DNA of 12,493 nucleotides from Prevotellaceae bacterium UBA1710 (GTDB lineage: Bacteria; Bacteroidota; Bacteroidia; Bacteroidales; Bacteroidaceae), in assembly GCA_002317355.1 (NCBI GenBank), contig DCJC01000074.1, positions 1 to 12,493 on the forward strand, written 5' to 3'. Made by a program: the position numbers and the translations under genes. Of the stretch, positions 4,415 to 11,630 are shown piece by piece (within the stretch, counting starts at the first letter, position 1; each line of letters starts with the position of its first letter). The notes below the pieces were generated by a model that saw only the letters and a list, made by a program, of their open reading frames with translations, did no database searches and had not been told where the DNA came from.

Positions 4415-7252
4415 ATGACGTTTAGACACTTATATCCGAAATTATTAACCTTATTCATCACACTCGTTACGTCTGCATCGGCGGCTAACCTTAGTGTAAA
4501 GGATTTTACATTTGATCATCTCGGTACGCTTGACGGCTTATCGAGCCAGCGCGTGTATTCTCTCTATAAGAGCAAGGATAATGCCGTGTGGTGGACTACT
4601 AAGCAGGGAGTGGATCGCAATAATGGTGCTGTAGTAAGCAATTACTCATTAAGCTCCAATGGATTGTACAGCAGTTCTGCAGGCAAAGTGGTGAGATTTG
4701 CGCATAATATGTGTGCAAAGGATGAAATGTATGTGTTTGACAACGCAGGATGCATCTTCCACTATGATAAGATTCAGAATCGCTTTGACATGCTGATTGA
4801 TGTGGCAAAGGAACTGAACAGGCCTGTGATGATGAAGGATGTCCTCATTGGCAACGATTGCCTGTGGATTGCTATGAAGGAAGGCGTGTTTAAGATCATG
4901 ACCAACGAAGGTAATAAGCTTGTGGCTACCAAATATAAGTTCGGTTGCAGATACATCCTTCCTTATAGGGACAAGCTGATGTTTTGCGGAATTGATGGCT
5001 TGTACAACATGAACGGCAAAAAGATATCTGATGATGTCGTAATCTGCGGTTACTATGATGCGAAGCTTAACAATATGTGGCTCGGTACCATGGATAAAGG
5101 TGTCAGGGTTATTAAGAACGTGGATAGGAATGAGCAGGTGGTAGATCTCAATATCACAGCCAATCCTGTAAGAGCCATTACACCTTATAGCGACAATCGT
5201 TCGGTACTCATTGGTGTGGATGGAGTAGGGGTGTTCCAGTCGAACAGATCTGCCAGCGAAACCAATCTGCTGTTCTCTGCCAATGATGGTCCGAATGGTG
5301 TGCTTCACGGCAATGGCGTGTATGACATCATGGTGGATGCCTGGAGCAATATCATCGTAGCATCATACTCTGGTGGCGTAGATATCGCACGACCAGTAGG
5401 GAGTACTACAGCCGTACTCCGACATATAAAGAACAACTCTCAGTCTATCATCAATGATCATGTAAACTGTGTGGCAAACCTCGGTGGCTCGTATATTCTG
5501 ATGGGTACTGATGATGGTGTCAGTCAGTTAAACCTGACTACAGAGCAGTGGACACACTCTTCACGCGGATTGGTGGTGCTTGATATGTGCAAGAAGCCTG
5601 ACGGAAAACTCCTCATTGCCACCTATGGTAATGGTGTGTTGGAGGTTTCTGCTGACGGAACACCGCGCAAGGTGTACTCAAAGGCAGATGGAACTCTGGA
5701 GGATGACCACGTGTATCGTCTTCGCTATGATAAGGCTGGAAATCTATGGATGGGCACATTGTTCGGCTCGCTGACCGTGAAAACAGCTGCGGGCACCAAG
5801 AAATTCAGCGTTGACAATATCCTTGTCCTCACTCCGCTTTCCAACGGAAAGATGGCTATCGGTTCTGCTTTCGGCTTGTTTATAGTAGGTGTAAACGACA
5901 ACGAACTCACGCCTGTGAACTATATGCCGGAAGGGAAGACAGATGCAAACAGATACGTGTCTGATGTCTATGAGGAAAGAGGCTCAAAGCTTTGGATTGC
6001 TACTGATGGCGGTGGCGTGTATATCTACGACCTCAAGACGCGGAAGGTTCTGCATCAGATTACGACAGAGAATGGATTGCCTTCAAACAGTGTGAGCAGT
6101 ATAACAAAGGATCAGACGGGCAGAGTATGGATTGGCACAGAGAAGGGATTGGTGTTCGTAAATCCTGAACGCCCTACAGAGGTTGCCAATGTGAGCTACT
6201 GCTATGGACTCAACACCGAGTATGTGCAGCATGCTGTGGCAAATCTCGAGAATGGAGATATAGTATATGGTACTGTGGATGGTGCTATCATCATCAATCC
6301 GAAGAACATCACCCGACTAAGCTATAAGGCTCATCTTACTCTCAGAGGCGTTCATGTACATGGTACGGACGATAAGGAGAATGTGGTTCTCGATGCCTTC
6401 AGGCAGAAGATAGCAGATGGATTGAAGCATGGAGAAATCAATTTGTCGTATGACGAGCGCAGTTTTGATATCCTCTTTGAAAGTATCAATCTCAGAAACC
6501 AGTTTGATGTTGCCTACCAGTACAGAATGGAGGGTATGGAGTGGAGTAAGGTTCTCACTCAGCAGTTTATCAGCTTTGAGAATCTTGAGCCAGGCACACA
6601 CACCATGTATATAAGGAGTATAAGTAAGACCAGCGGCATAGTGCTCGATGAGAGGAAACTTACAATCAGTATCGGTCAGCCTTGGTGGAACTCATGGTGG
6701 ATGTGGTGCATCTATATCCTGCTTGTCCTTTCTGCCTTCCTCGGTGCATTGTGGATGTATAATCTGCGTAACAAGTATCTTCGCGTGGTGTATGAGAAGG
6801 TTTCTCTGCCAGAAGAGCCAACACCCGACCCCCATCAGCTATCACCCAACACCCAACACCCATCACCCAATGATAGTAACTCAAATTCTTCACTCTCCAC
6901 TCTTCGCTCTTCACTAAAAGAGGATGGAGAGGAACTTGATGAGGGTAGGGAATTTGTCGGCAAGGCAACAAAACTCACACTCGACAACCTGCGTGATAAC
7001 GCCTTCACCATAGATGACCTATGTCGTGAGATGGGTATGAGTCGTACTCTCTTCTATGTCAAGCTCAAGACTTACACAGGCAAATCGCCTCAGGATTTCG
7101 TTCGTGCCATCCGACTTGAAAAGGCAGCTACACTTCTTCGTAAGGGTAGAACCGTGACAGAGGCCTCTGTGCTCACAGGCTTTGACAATCCTAAGTATTT
7201 CAGTACAGTATTCAAGAAATACTTCGGTGTCTCACCATCTAAGTATGAGTAA
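4415..7252 (+). CDS. Membrane propeller sensor fused directly to an AraC DNA-binding domain (HTCS-like, no kinase or receiver)
   Basis: The 945-residue product has a signal sequence (about 1-23), two-component-regulator propeller repeats (about 35-660; for example VYSLYKSKDNAVWWTTKQG and SITKDQTGRVWIGTEKG), a Y_Y_Y domain (about 676-755) and a membrane span (about 763-783). After a low-complexity linker (about 800-840) comes an AraC helix-turn-helix domain (about 862-945; IDDLCREMGMSRTLFYVKLK and the second motif GFDNPKYFSTVFKKYFG). In hybrid two-component systems of Bacteroidota this sensor half senses glycan fragments in the periplasm, and HisKA, HATPase and receiver domains lie between the span and the HTH, giving about 1300-1400 residues. 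Those domains are absent here although the frame is open throughout, so signal passage must be direct or through another protein. The linker is encoded by CACCCAAC-type and CTTCACTC-type simple repeats. Targets are unknown; no SusC/SusD pair is adjacent. Confidence 0.9.
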   Translation: MTFRHLYPKLLTLFITLVTSASAANLSVKDFTFDHLGTLDGLSSQRVYSLYKSKDNAVWWTTKQGVDRNNGAVVSNYSLSSNGLYSSSAGKVVRFAHNMCAKDEMYVFDNAGCIFHYDKIQNRFDMLIDVAKELNRPVMMKDVLIGNDCLWIAMKEGVFKIMTNEGNKLVATKYKFGCRYILPYRDKLMFCGIDGLYNMNGKKISDDVVICGYYDAKLNNMWLGTMDKGVRVIKNVDRNEQVVDLNITANPVRAITPYSDNRSVLIGVDGVGVFQSNRSASETNLLFSANDGPNGVLHGNGVYDIMVDAWSNIIVASYSGGVDIARPVGSTTAVLRHIKNNSQSIINDHVNCVANLGGSYILMGTDDGVSQLNLTTEQWTHSSRGLVVLDMCKKPDGKLLIATYGNGVLEVSADGTPRKVYSKADGTLEDDHVYRLRYDKAGNLWMGTLFGSLTVKTAAGTKKFSVDNILVLTPLSNGKMAIGSAFGLFIVGVNDNELTPVNYMPEGKTDANRYVSDVYEERGSKLWIATDGGGVYIYDLKTRKVLHQITTENGLPSNSVSSITKDQTGRVWIGTEKGLVFVNPERPTEVANVSYCYGLNTEYVQHAVANLENGDIVYGTVDGAIIINPKNITRLSYKAHLTLRGVHVHGTDDKENVVLDAFRQKIADGLKHGEINLSYDERSFDILFESINLRNQFDVAYQYRMEGMEWSKVLTQQFISFENLEPGTHTMYIRSISKTSGIVLDERKLTISIGQPWWNSWWMWCIYILLVLSAFLGALWMYNLRNKYLRVVYEKVSLPEEPTPDPHQLSPNTQHPSPNDSNSNSSLSTLRSSLKEDGEELDEGREFVGKATKLTLDNLRDNAFTIDDLCREMGMSRTLFYVKLKTYTGKSPQDFVRAIRLEKAATLLRKGRTVTEASVLTGFDNPKYFSTVFKKYFGVSPSKYE
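6822..6915 (+). repeat. Simple-repeat DNA encoding the regulator's linker
   Basis: Within the coding region, 6822-6870 is made of CACCCAACACC and CATCACCC variants, and 6887-6915 of CTTCACTCT variants. The encoded linker is rich in Pro, Ser, Asn and Asp. On the opposite strand the second block reads AGTGAAGAG, which resembles the GA-rich intergenic repeats elsewhere in the window. Confidence 0.65.
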
Positions 7253-7727
7253 AGAGTGAGTCTGATAGGGCTTGAAGACTCAGTAAATGATCATAGTGAA
7301 AGTGAATAGTGAAAAATGAATAATATTTGACGTTAGTTCGACGAAGGTTTAGCTCGACGACCGAAGGGTAAGTCAATTTATAACTTCCAATTTGAATGTG
7401 CACCTTTGGTGCTTGAACTGGCAATAATCTTACCAATTTTTTTCCCAATAAAATTGGAATTCTAAGATAAAAAGTTTATAAATAAAGATTGTAAAGATTG
7501 TGAAGATTGGCTTATTGTCAGTAAAAAGCAGCTTGCTGCCAAAAGATTATAATTCGTCGAACTTACGTTACTTAATACTGCTGGCGCATTAAGGGGCCAA
7601 TCGCGCAGCAGTATTATTCACTAAGCATTATTCACTATTCGCTTAGAAAAAAACGGCGGGTTATAGATGGCATTTTGATGAAATAATGAGTATTTATAAG
7701 GCAAAATGGAAAAAAAATGTGTGAAAA
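7253..7727. other. Gene-free region rich in inverted repeats
   Basis: No plausible gene lies here. ACGTTAGTTCGACGAA at 7330-7345 and its near-perfect reverse complement at 7553-7568 (one mismatch) bound a 239-bp block. Inside are hairpins GCACC/GGTGC (7400-7412), CCAATTTT/AAAATTGG (7433-7457) and GCAGC/GCTGC (7528-7539). Just outside is a larger hairpin, TAATACTGCTG (7573-7583) with CAGCAGTATTA (7606-7616), then the direct repeat ATTATTCACTA at 7613-7623 and 7627-7637. The stems after 7400 may end transcription of the upstream regulator. The block could also be a decayed mobile element or encode a small RNA. Confidence 0.5.
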
Positions 7728-7759
7728 TTTGTTTGTTTTGTATTTTTGCAGTAATTTTG
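7728..7759 (+). promoter_or_regulatory. Promoter of the outer-membrane barrel gene
   Basis: TTTG at 7728-7731 and TAATTTTG at 7752-7759 are 20 bp apart, a full match to the Bacteroidota consensus. Transcription should begin near 7766, about 30 nt before the start codon. Confidence 0.75.
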
Positions 7760-7795
7760 CCCCCAAATTTTTCAATAGTGTAAAACATTATAATT

Positions 7796-8587
7796 ATGAT
7801 TAAGAAATTTATCGTTTCAGGTTTTGCGATGCTTATGTCGCTGACTTCTGCTATGGCTCAGGAGGAAACTGGTGTTGGTAATCATCTCGCATGGGGTGTT
7901 GGCTTCGGTACTGAAGGCTTCAATGTGAGTATCGCAACTGATATGACTCAGTATGCAGAACTTGAGTTTGGAGTAAACTATGCTCCTGGTTTCTCAAAGA
8001 CCAGTAATGGTGGCGTATTCTACAATCCACAGGCTGGAGAAAAGCGTCCATACCTTCATTATGACAATAATAAGGATGTTGCTGTAGATGTAAAGACTTC
8101 TATCAACCGTGCAACTCTCGATTTCAAGGGTAGCTTCTATCCATTTGGTGAGCAGAACGATTTGTTCATTGCTGCAGGTATTTCATTCGCAAGCAAGGAG
8201 ATCGCAACAATTAAGGGTTCTTGTACTTCTAATGGTATTTCTTCTGATATCATCTCTAATGAGGATTTGTTTATCAGAGCTGGTAAGTTTATGCTTCCTA
8301 TTGACAAGAAGAATGGTGAGCTTGTAGCTAACGGTTCTTGTCAGGTAAACAGCGTACGTCCATACGTTGGTCTTGGTTATGGTCGTCTTGTTCCTAAGAA
8401 CAATCTTGGTTTTCGTGTTGAGGCTGGTTGCCAATTCTCTGGTAATGTAAAGGTGTTTCACAATGACAAGGAGGTTGAGCTCCTTAGCAAATATAAGATC
8501 TCTGATGATAGCACACCTAAGAAGTTCATGGATTTCTTCTCTGTATATCCAGTACTTAAGGTTTCTCTTCGTGGAAAGTTCTTCTAA
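7796..8587 (+). CDS. Outer-membrane beta-barrel protein (porin-like family)
   Basis: The 263-residue product has a signal peptide ending AMA-Q (about 1-22), then alternating hydrophobic/hydrophilic strands with many Gly and aromatic residues (for example HLAWGVGFGTEGFNVSI, YAELEFGVNYAPGF, RPYVGLGYGRL, GFRVEAGCQFSG). The C-terminus ends in an aromatic residue (KVSLRGKFF), as is usual for barrels recognised by the BAM complex. The size suits a small barrel of about 8-10 strands, like Bacteroidota proteins annotated as outer-membrane beta-barrel or porin family. It has its own promoter and terminator, so it is a single-gene unit. The ligand or function is not evident. Confidence 0.85.
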   Translation: MIKKFIVSGFAMLMSLTSAMAQEETGVGNHLAWGVGFGTEGFNVSIATDMTQYAELEFGVNYAPGFSKTSNGGVFYNPQAGEKRPYLHYDNNKDVAVDVKTSINRATLDFKGSFYPFGEQNDLFIAAGISFASKEIATIKGSCTSNGISSDIISNEDLFIRAGKFMLPIDKKNGELVANGSCQVNSVRPYVGLGYGRLVPKNNLGFRVEAGCQFSGNVKVFHNDKEVELLSKYKISDDSTPKKFMDFFSVYPVLKVSLRGKFF

Positions 8588-8613
8588 TTGAAGTAGAAAA
8601 AGAAGACAATATA

Positions 8614-8642
8614 GGGCTCGCACTAAGTGCGGGCCTTTTTTT
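8614..8642 (+). terminator. Intrinsic terminator after the barrel gene
   Basis: GGGCTCGCAC (8614-8623) pairs with GTGCGGGCCT (8627-8636) around a three-base loop, with two G-U pairs, and runs straight into a T-tract (8636-8642). It lies 27 bp after the stop codon. Confidence 0.9.
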
Positions 8643-8687
8643 GTCCCTTCTTCGTATCCTGTCTTTTTACGTTAATTCGTTTAAAAA

Positions 8688-8719
8688 TTTGGTGATTACA
8701 TTTTTTTTGTATATCTTTG
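8688..8719 (+). promoter_or_regulatory. Promoter of the tRNA-Ser gene
   Basis: TTTG at 8688-8691 and TATCTTTG at 8712-8719 are separated by 20 bp, a full match to the Bacteroidota primary promoter. Transcription would start only a few bases before the tRNA at 8732. Confidence 0.85.
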
Positions 8720-8731
8720 CAACCGAATTTT

Positions 8732-8819
8732 GGAGAGATGCTCGAGTGGCTGAAGAGGCACGCCTGGAAAGCGTGTATACGTCAAAAGCGTATCGGGGGT
8801 TCGAATCCCCCTCTCTCCG
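8732..8819 (+). tRNA. tRNA-Ser (anticodon GGA)
   Basis: The acceptor stem pairs GGAGAGA (8732-8738) with TCTCTCC (8812-8818), with G8819 as the discriminator base, which is typical of tRNA-Ser. The anticodon stem CACGC/GCGTG holds the loop CTGGAAA, with anticodon GGA at 8766-8768 reading UCC/UCU. A long class II variable arm (TATACG...CGTATC) and the T-arm GGGGG-TTCGAAT-CCCCC complete the fold. The CCA end is not encoded: the bases after the discriminator are CAA. Confidence 0.97.
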
Positions 8820-8821
8820 CA
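8802..8821 (+). repeat. tRNA-Ser 3'-end direct repeat, copy 1
   Basis: The 20 bases CGAATCCCCCTCTCTCCGCA span the T-loop, T-stem and acceptor 3' strand of the tRNA. The same 20 bases occur at 8894-8913. The likeness continues for a further 7 bp with one mismatch (to 8828 and 8920 respectively). Confidence 0.9.
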
Positions 8822-8920
8822 AGAGAGTGGTATTCTCACCCGAGGGTTCTTTCAGTCGCGATGCTTTGTGAAAGCGTCTCTTCGAGCCGAGCGCGAATCC
8901 CCCTCTCTCCGCAGGAGAGT
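8822..8920 (+). pseudogene. Second tRNA-Ser 3' end: decayed tRNA copy or attachment-site scar
   Basis: A second copy of the tRNA 3' end (8894-8913) lies 92 bp after the first. AGAGAG at 8822-8827 can pair with CTCTCT at 8903-8908, which makes a tRNA-length unit of about 89 nt. In its middle is a hairpin GATGCTTT-GTG-AAAGCGTC at 8860-8878. The 5' strand of the T-stem is lost and no usable anticodon arm is seen, so it is not a working tRNA. It could be the remains of a tandem tRNA duplication, or a direct repeat left by an element that integrated at tRNA-Ser. No integrase gene is visible. Confidence 0.5.
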
Positions 8921-8923
8921 TTA

Positions 8924-8951
8924 AATGAAAAATTAAAAATGAAAAATTAAA
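8924..8951 (+). repeat. Tandem 14-bp repeat (two copies)
   Basis: The unit AATGAAAAATTAAA occurs twice in a row, 8924-8937 and 8938-8951. It is A-rich spacer DNA between the tRNA region and the GH2 gene. Confidence 0.8.
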
Positions 8952-8953
8952 AA

Positions 8954-8961
8954 TACTTTTG
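8954..8961 (+). promoter_or_regulatory. Candidate -7 box upstream of the GH2 gene
   Basis: TACTTTTG matches TAnnTTTG, but no TTTG lies 19-21 bp upstream, so the promoter would be weak or need an activator. It would give a leader of about 130 nt. No better match is seen in 8962-9095. Confidence 0.3.
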
Positions 8962-9095
8962 CTGTCAACGTCGAAGAGGGCGATGGCTGAAAGGGAAGAC
9001 AATCTGTCATATGAATTAACTTGTATTTGATTATTTTTCGTTTTTCATTATTCGTTTAATATCAGACATACTATAAAATATCGGTTAGCTACAAC

Positions 9096-11549
9096 ATGAA
9101 TAAACTTCTATCTTTTTTCATAACAATACTTCTTGCGTGTATTTCCACGTCAGCATCAGCTCAGCGTACTCTCATCAATTTTGATGAGGGATGGAAATTT
9201 CATTTTGGTAATGCTGCTGATCCAGCAAAGGATTTTGGTTGCGGTACGGAATATTTCAACTATCTCACTAAGGCTAATTCTATTCATAATAATGGTCCTT
9301 ATAGCCTTAAGTTTGATGATAAGGACTGGAAATCCGTTGATTTGCCACATGACTTCGTGGTGGATCTTCCCTATGACTCTGTTGCAAGTCACTCTCATGG
9401 CTATAAGGCTGTAGGATATAAATTCCCTGAGAATTCCGTTGGCTGGTATCGTAAGACCTTCCATGTGGATAAGGAGGATGAGGGAAAGCATATCGAGCTT
9501 ATCTTTGATGGTATATTCCGTGCCAGTCGTGTGTGGGTGAATGGCTTTTACTGCGGTGGTGAGGAGAGTGGTTATCTCTCTCAGGAATATGACATTACCG
9601 ATTATCTGAAGTTTGGTGAGGATAATGTGGTTTGTGTGCGTACAGATGCCACAATGGAGGAAGGCTGGTTCTATGAGGGTGGGGGTATCTATCGCCATGT
9701 GAACCTTCTGAAGACTGATGCTGTTCATGTTCCAACCAATGGCATGAATGTCAAGGTGAAGTTTTCTAACAACAATTTTAGTAAGTGTGTCCTTACGGTG
9801 AAGGGTAGTGTGCAGAACTGTTCTGAGATTCCTGTGCAGAGTAAGATGCTCTTCTCTATTTATGATGCAGAGGGAAATGAAGTGCTCTCAACTAATGCTG
9901 ATGAGCGTGAGTATGCTTCTGTTTCACCAAGAAAGGTGTCTGATGGTGGCGCATTCAAATATGAAACCAATTTTGAGAACCCACATCTCTGGACTCCAAC
10001 AGATCCATATCTCTACACTTGCGTAGGAAAGGTTGTGGTGGAAGATTCTATTGTTGATTCTGTTTGCGTCAAGTTTGGTTGTCGTCAGGTGAAGTTCCAT
10101 AAGAAGAACGGCTTCCTTATAAATAACGTTCGCACACGACTCAAGGGCGTGAATATGCATCAGGATCATGCTGGTGTAGGTTCTGGTATTCCAGATGCTG
10201 TATTGCTGTGGCGTATGAAGCAGTTGAAGGCTATGGGATGTAATGCCTATCGTTCTGCTCACAACCCAATGACACCCGCTTTGCTTGATATCTGTGACTC
10301 ACTCGGTATTCTTGTGATTGATGAGAATCGTCTTTCTGGTACAAGTGAATATCAGTATAACTGCTTGACGAAGATGATAAAGCGTGATATGAACCACCCA
10401 AGTATTATCCTTTGGAGTCTCGGTAACGAGGAATGGGGATTGGAATGGGATGAGCGTGGTAAGCGTATTGCAGCTGCTATGCGTAGCTACTGTCGTCTTC
10501 TTGACACAACCCGTCCGATAACATTTGCTACCAGTGGTGGTCCTTCAGTTGAGGATCCTGTTGATGTGGCTGGCTACAACTACATTATGCAGAACCCGAT
10601 TGATAGTCTTCGCAGTGTATTCCCTGAGCGTAAGTGCTACGGTTCTGAGGAAACTACAGGTTGTGGTACTCGTGGCATTTATTATGATGATCCAGAGGGT
10701 AGATGGATGAAGGCTCTCAACCGTGCTCCAAACGGAAGTGACAGCATCTATAACTGTATTGAGCGTGGATGGCAGTTCTATGTGGCTCGTCCATGGGCTT
10801 CTGGCTGTTTCTTCTGGACAGGCTTCGACTATCGTGGTGAGCCAAATCCATTGAAGTTCCCTGCTGCTATTTCGCAGTTTGGTATTCTGGATTATTGCGG
10901 ATTCCCTAAGGATGAAGCTTATTATCTGAAATCTTGGTGGACATACGAACCAACCTTGCATATATTCCCTCATTGGAATCTGAAAGGACATGAAGGTGAT
11001 ACTATCAGCGTTTGGGCTTATTCTAACTGCGAACAGGTGCAGCTGATTGTCAATGGCAAGGAACTTGAGAAGAAATATGTTCCAAGTAATGGTCACCTTG
11101 AGTGGGAATGCGTCTATGAGCCAGGAGAGATTAAGGCTGTTGGCTATAAGTTTGGTAAACCTGCAAAGGAAGAGATAATCCAGACAACTGATGAGGCTTC
11201 TGCAGTGGAGGTTACTGCTGATCGTACCGAGATTAATGCAGATGGTACTGATGTAAGTATTGTGACTGTATGTATGAAGGATGCGAGTGGACGTGTCGTT
11301 CCTGATGCTTGTAACCAACTGACTTTGAAGACCGAAGGCGATGTGAAGATTCTTGGCGTTGGTAACGGTGATCCTGCTTGTCATGATCCGGAAAGACCGG
11401 AAGATATCAATTCACATGAATTCAAGGTGAAGGCATTCAACGGCTATGCTCAGGTGCTTATTCAGTCAAAGAAAACTGCTGGTAAGGCTTCACTTACAGT
11501 TTCAGGCGAAGGCATCAAGGAGAGCAAGATTGCTTTTGTGTTGAAGTAA
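9096..11549 (+). CDS. Secreted glycoside hydrolase family 2 enzyme, beta-galactosidase-like
   Basis: The 817-residue product has an N-terminal signal (about 1-22). SASAQ suggests signal peptidase I cleavage, though LLAC near residue 15 is a weak lipobox. Domains in order: jelly-roll sugar-binding (about 25-210; SVGWYRKTF, FDGIFRASRVWVNG), Ig-like sandwich (about 215-335), and TIM barrel (about 340-620) with LKGVNMHQDHAG, CNAYRSAHNP and the acid/base Glu445 in SLGNEEW. The likely nucleophile is Glu518 (or 519) in CYGSEE. A DUF4982-type domain (about 625-700) and a C-terminal Ig-like GH2_C5-type domain (about 705-815) follow. The family hydrolyses terminal beta-linked sugars with retention; exact substrate specificity, such as beta-galactoside or beta-glucuronide, cannot be fixed from sequence alone. 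Both catalytic Glu are present and the length is full. An AraC regulator begins 81 bp downstream and may control it. Confidence 0.9.
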   Translation: MNKLLSFFITILLACISTSASAQRTLINFDEGWKFHFGNAADPAKDFGCGTEYFNYLTKANSIHNNGPYSLKFDDKDWKSVDLPHDFVVDLPYDSVASHSHGYKAVGYKFPENSVGWYRKTFHVDKEDEGKHIELIFDGIFRASRVWVNGFYCGGEESGYLSQEYDITDYLKFGEDNVVCVRTDATMEEGWFYEGGGIYRHVNLLKTDAVHVPTNGMNVKVKFSNNNFSKCVLTVKGSVQNCSEIPVQSKMLFSIYDAEGNEVLSTNADEREYASVSPRKVSDGGAFKYETNFENPHLWTPTDPYLYTCVGKVVVEDSIVDSVCVKFGCRQVKFHKKNGFLINNVRTRLKGVNMHQDHAGVGSGIPDAVLLWRMKQLKAMGCNAYRSAHNPMTPALLDICDSLGILVIDENRLSGTSEYQYNCLTKMIKRDMNHPSIILWSLGNEEWGLEWDERGKRIAAAMRSYCRLLDTTRPITFATSGGPSVEDPVDVAGYNYIMQNPIDSLRSVFPERKCYGSEETTGCGTRGIYYDDPEGRWMKALNRAPNGSDSIYNCIERGWQFYVARPWASGCFFWTGFDYRGEPNPLKFPAAISQFGILDYCGFPKDEAYYLKSWWTYEPTLHIFPHWNLKGHEGDTISVWAYSNCEQVQLIVNGKELEKKYVPSNGHLEWECVYEPGEIKAVGYKFGKPAKEEIIQTTDEASAVEVTADRTEINADGTDVSIVTVCMKDASGRVVPDACNQLTLKTEGDVKILGVGNGDPACHDPERPEDINSHEFKVKAFNGYAQVLIQSKKTAGKASLTVSGEGIKESKIAFVLK

Positions 11550-11566
11550 TTACGCAAACAAACAAG

Positions 11567-11592
11567 GGTGGATGGCATTGATGTCGTCCACC
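11567..11592 (+). terminator. Possible weak hairpin after the GH2 gene
   Basis: GGTGGA (11567-11572) pairs with TCCACC (11587-11592), extended by AAG/CTT outside it with a bulged G. No T-tract follows, so termination is probably partial at best and the AraC gene may be co-transcribed. Confidence 0.35.
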
Positions 11593-11630
11593 TTACACTA
11601 TACTTAACTAATAACTAAATTTATTTTCTC

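Noticed and set aside
4649..5308. Long open frame on the minus strand within the propeller gene
   Set aside because: It is fully antisense to a clear multi-domain coding region, has His/Ile-rich composition typical of reversed coding DNA, and matches no family I recognise.
7741..7748. TATTTTTG as the -7 box of the barrel gene
   Set aside because: No TTTG lies at the right distance upstream, whereas the box at 7752-7759 has one exactly 20 bp away.
8641..8950. Short open frames across the tRNA-Ser region
   Set aside because: They run through the tRNA and its promoter; the tRNA fold is unambiguous and no protein signal is seen.
10545..11384. 279-codon open frame on the minus strand within the GH2 gene
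   Set aside because: It is antisense to the catalytic and C-terminal domains of GH2, and its Ser/Thr/Ile-rich composition is that of a shadow frame.
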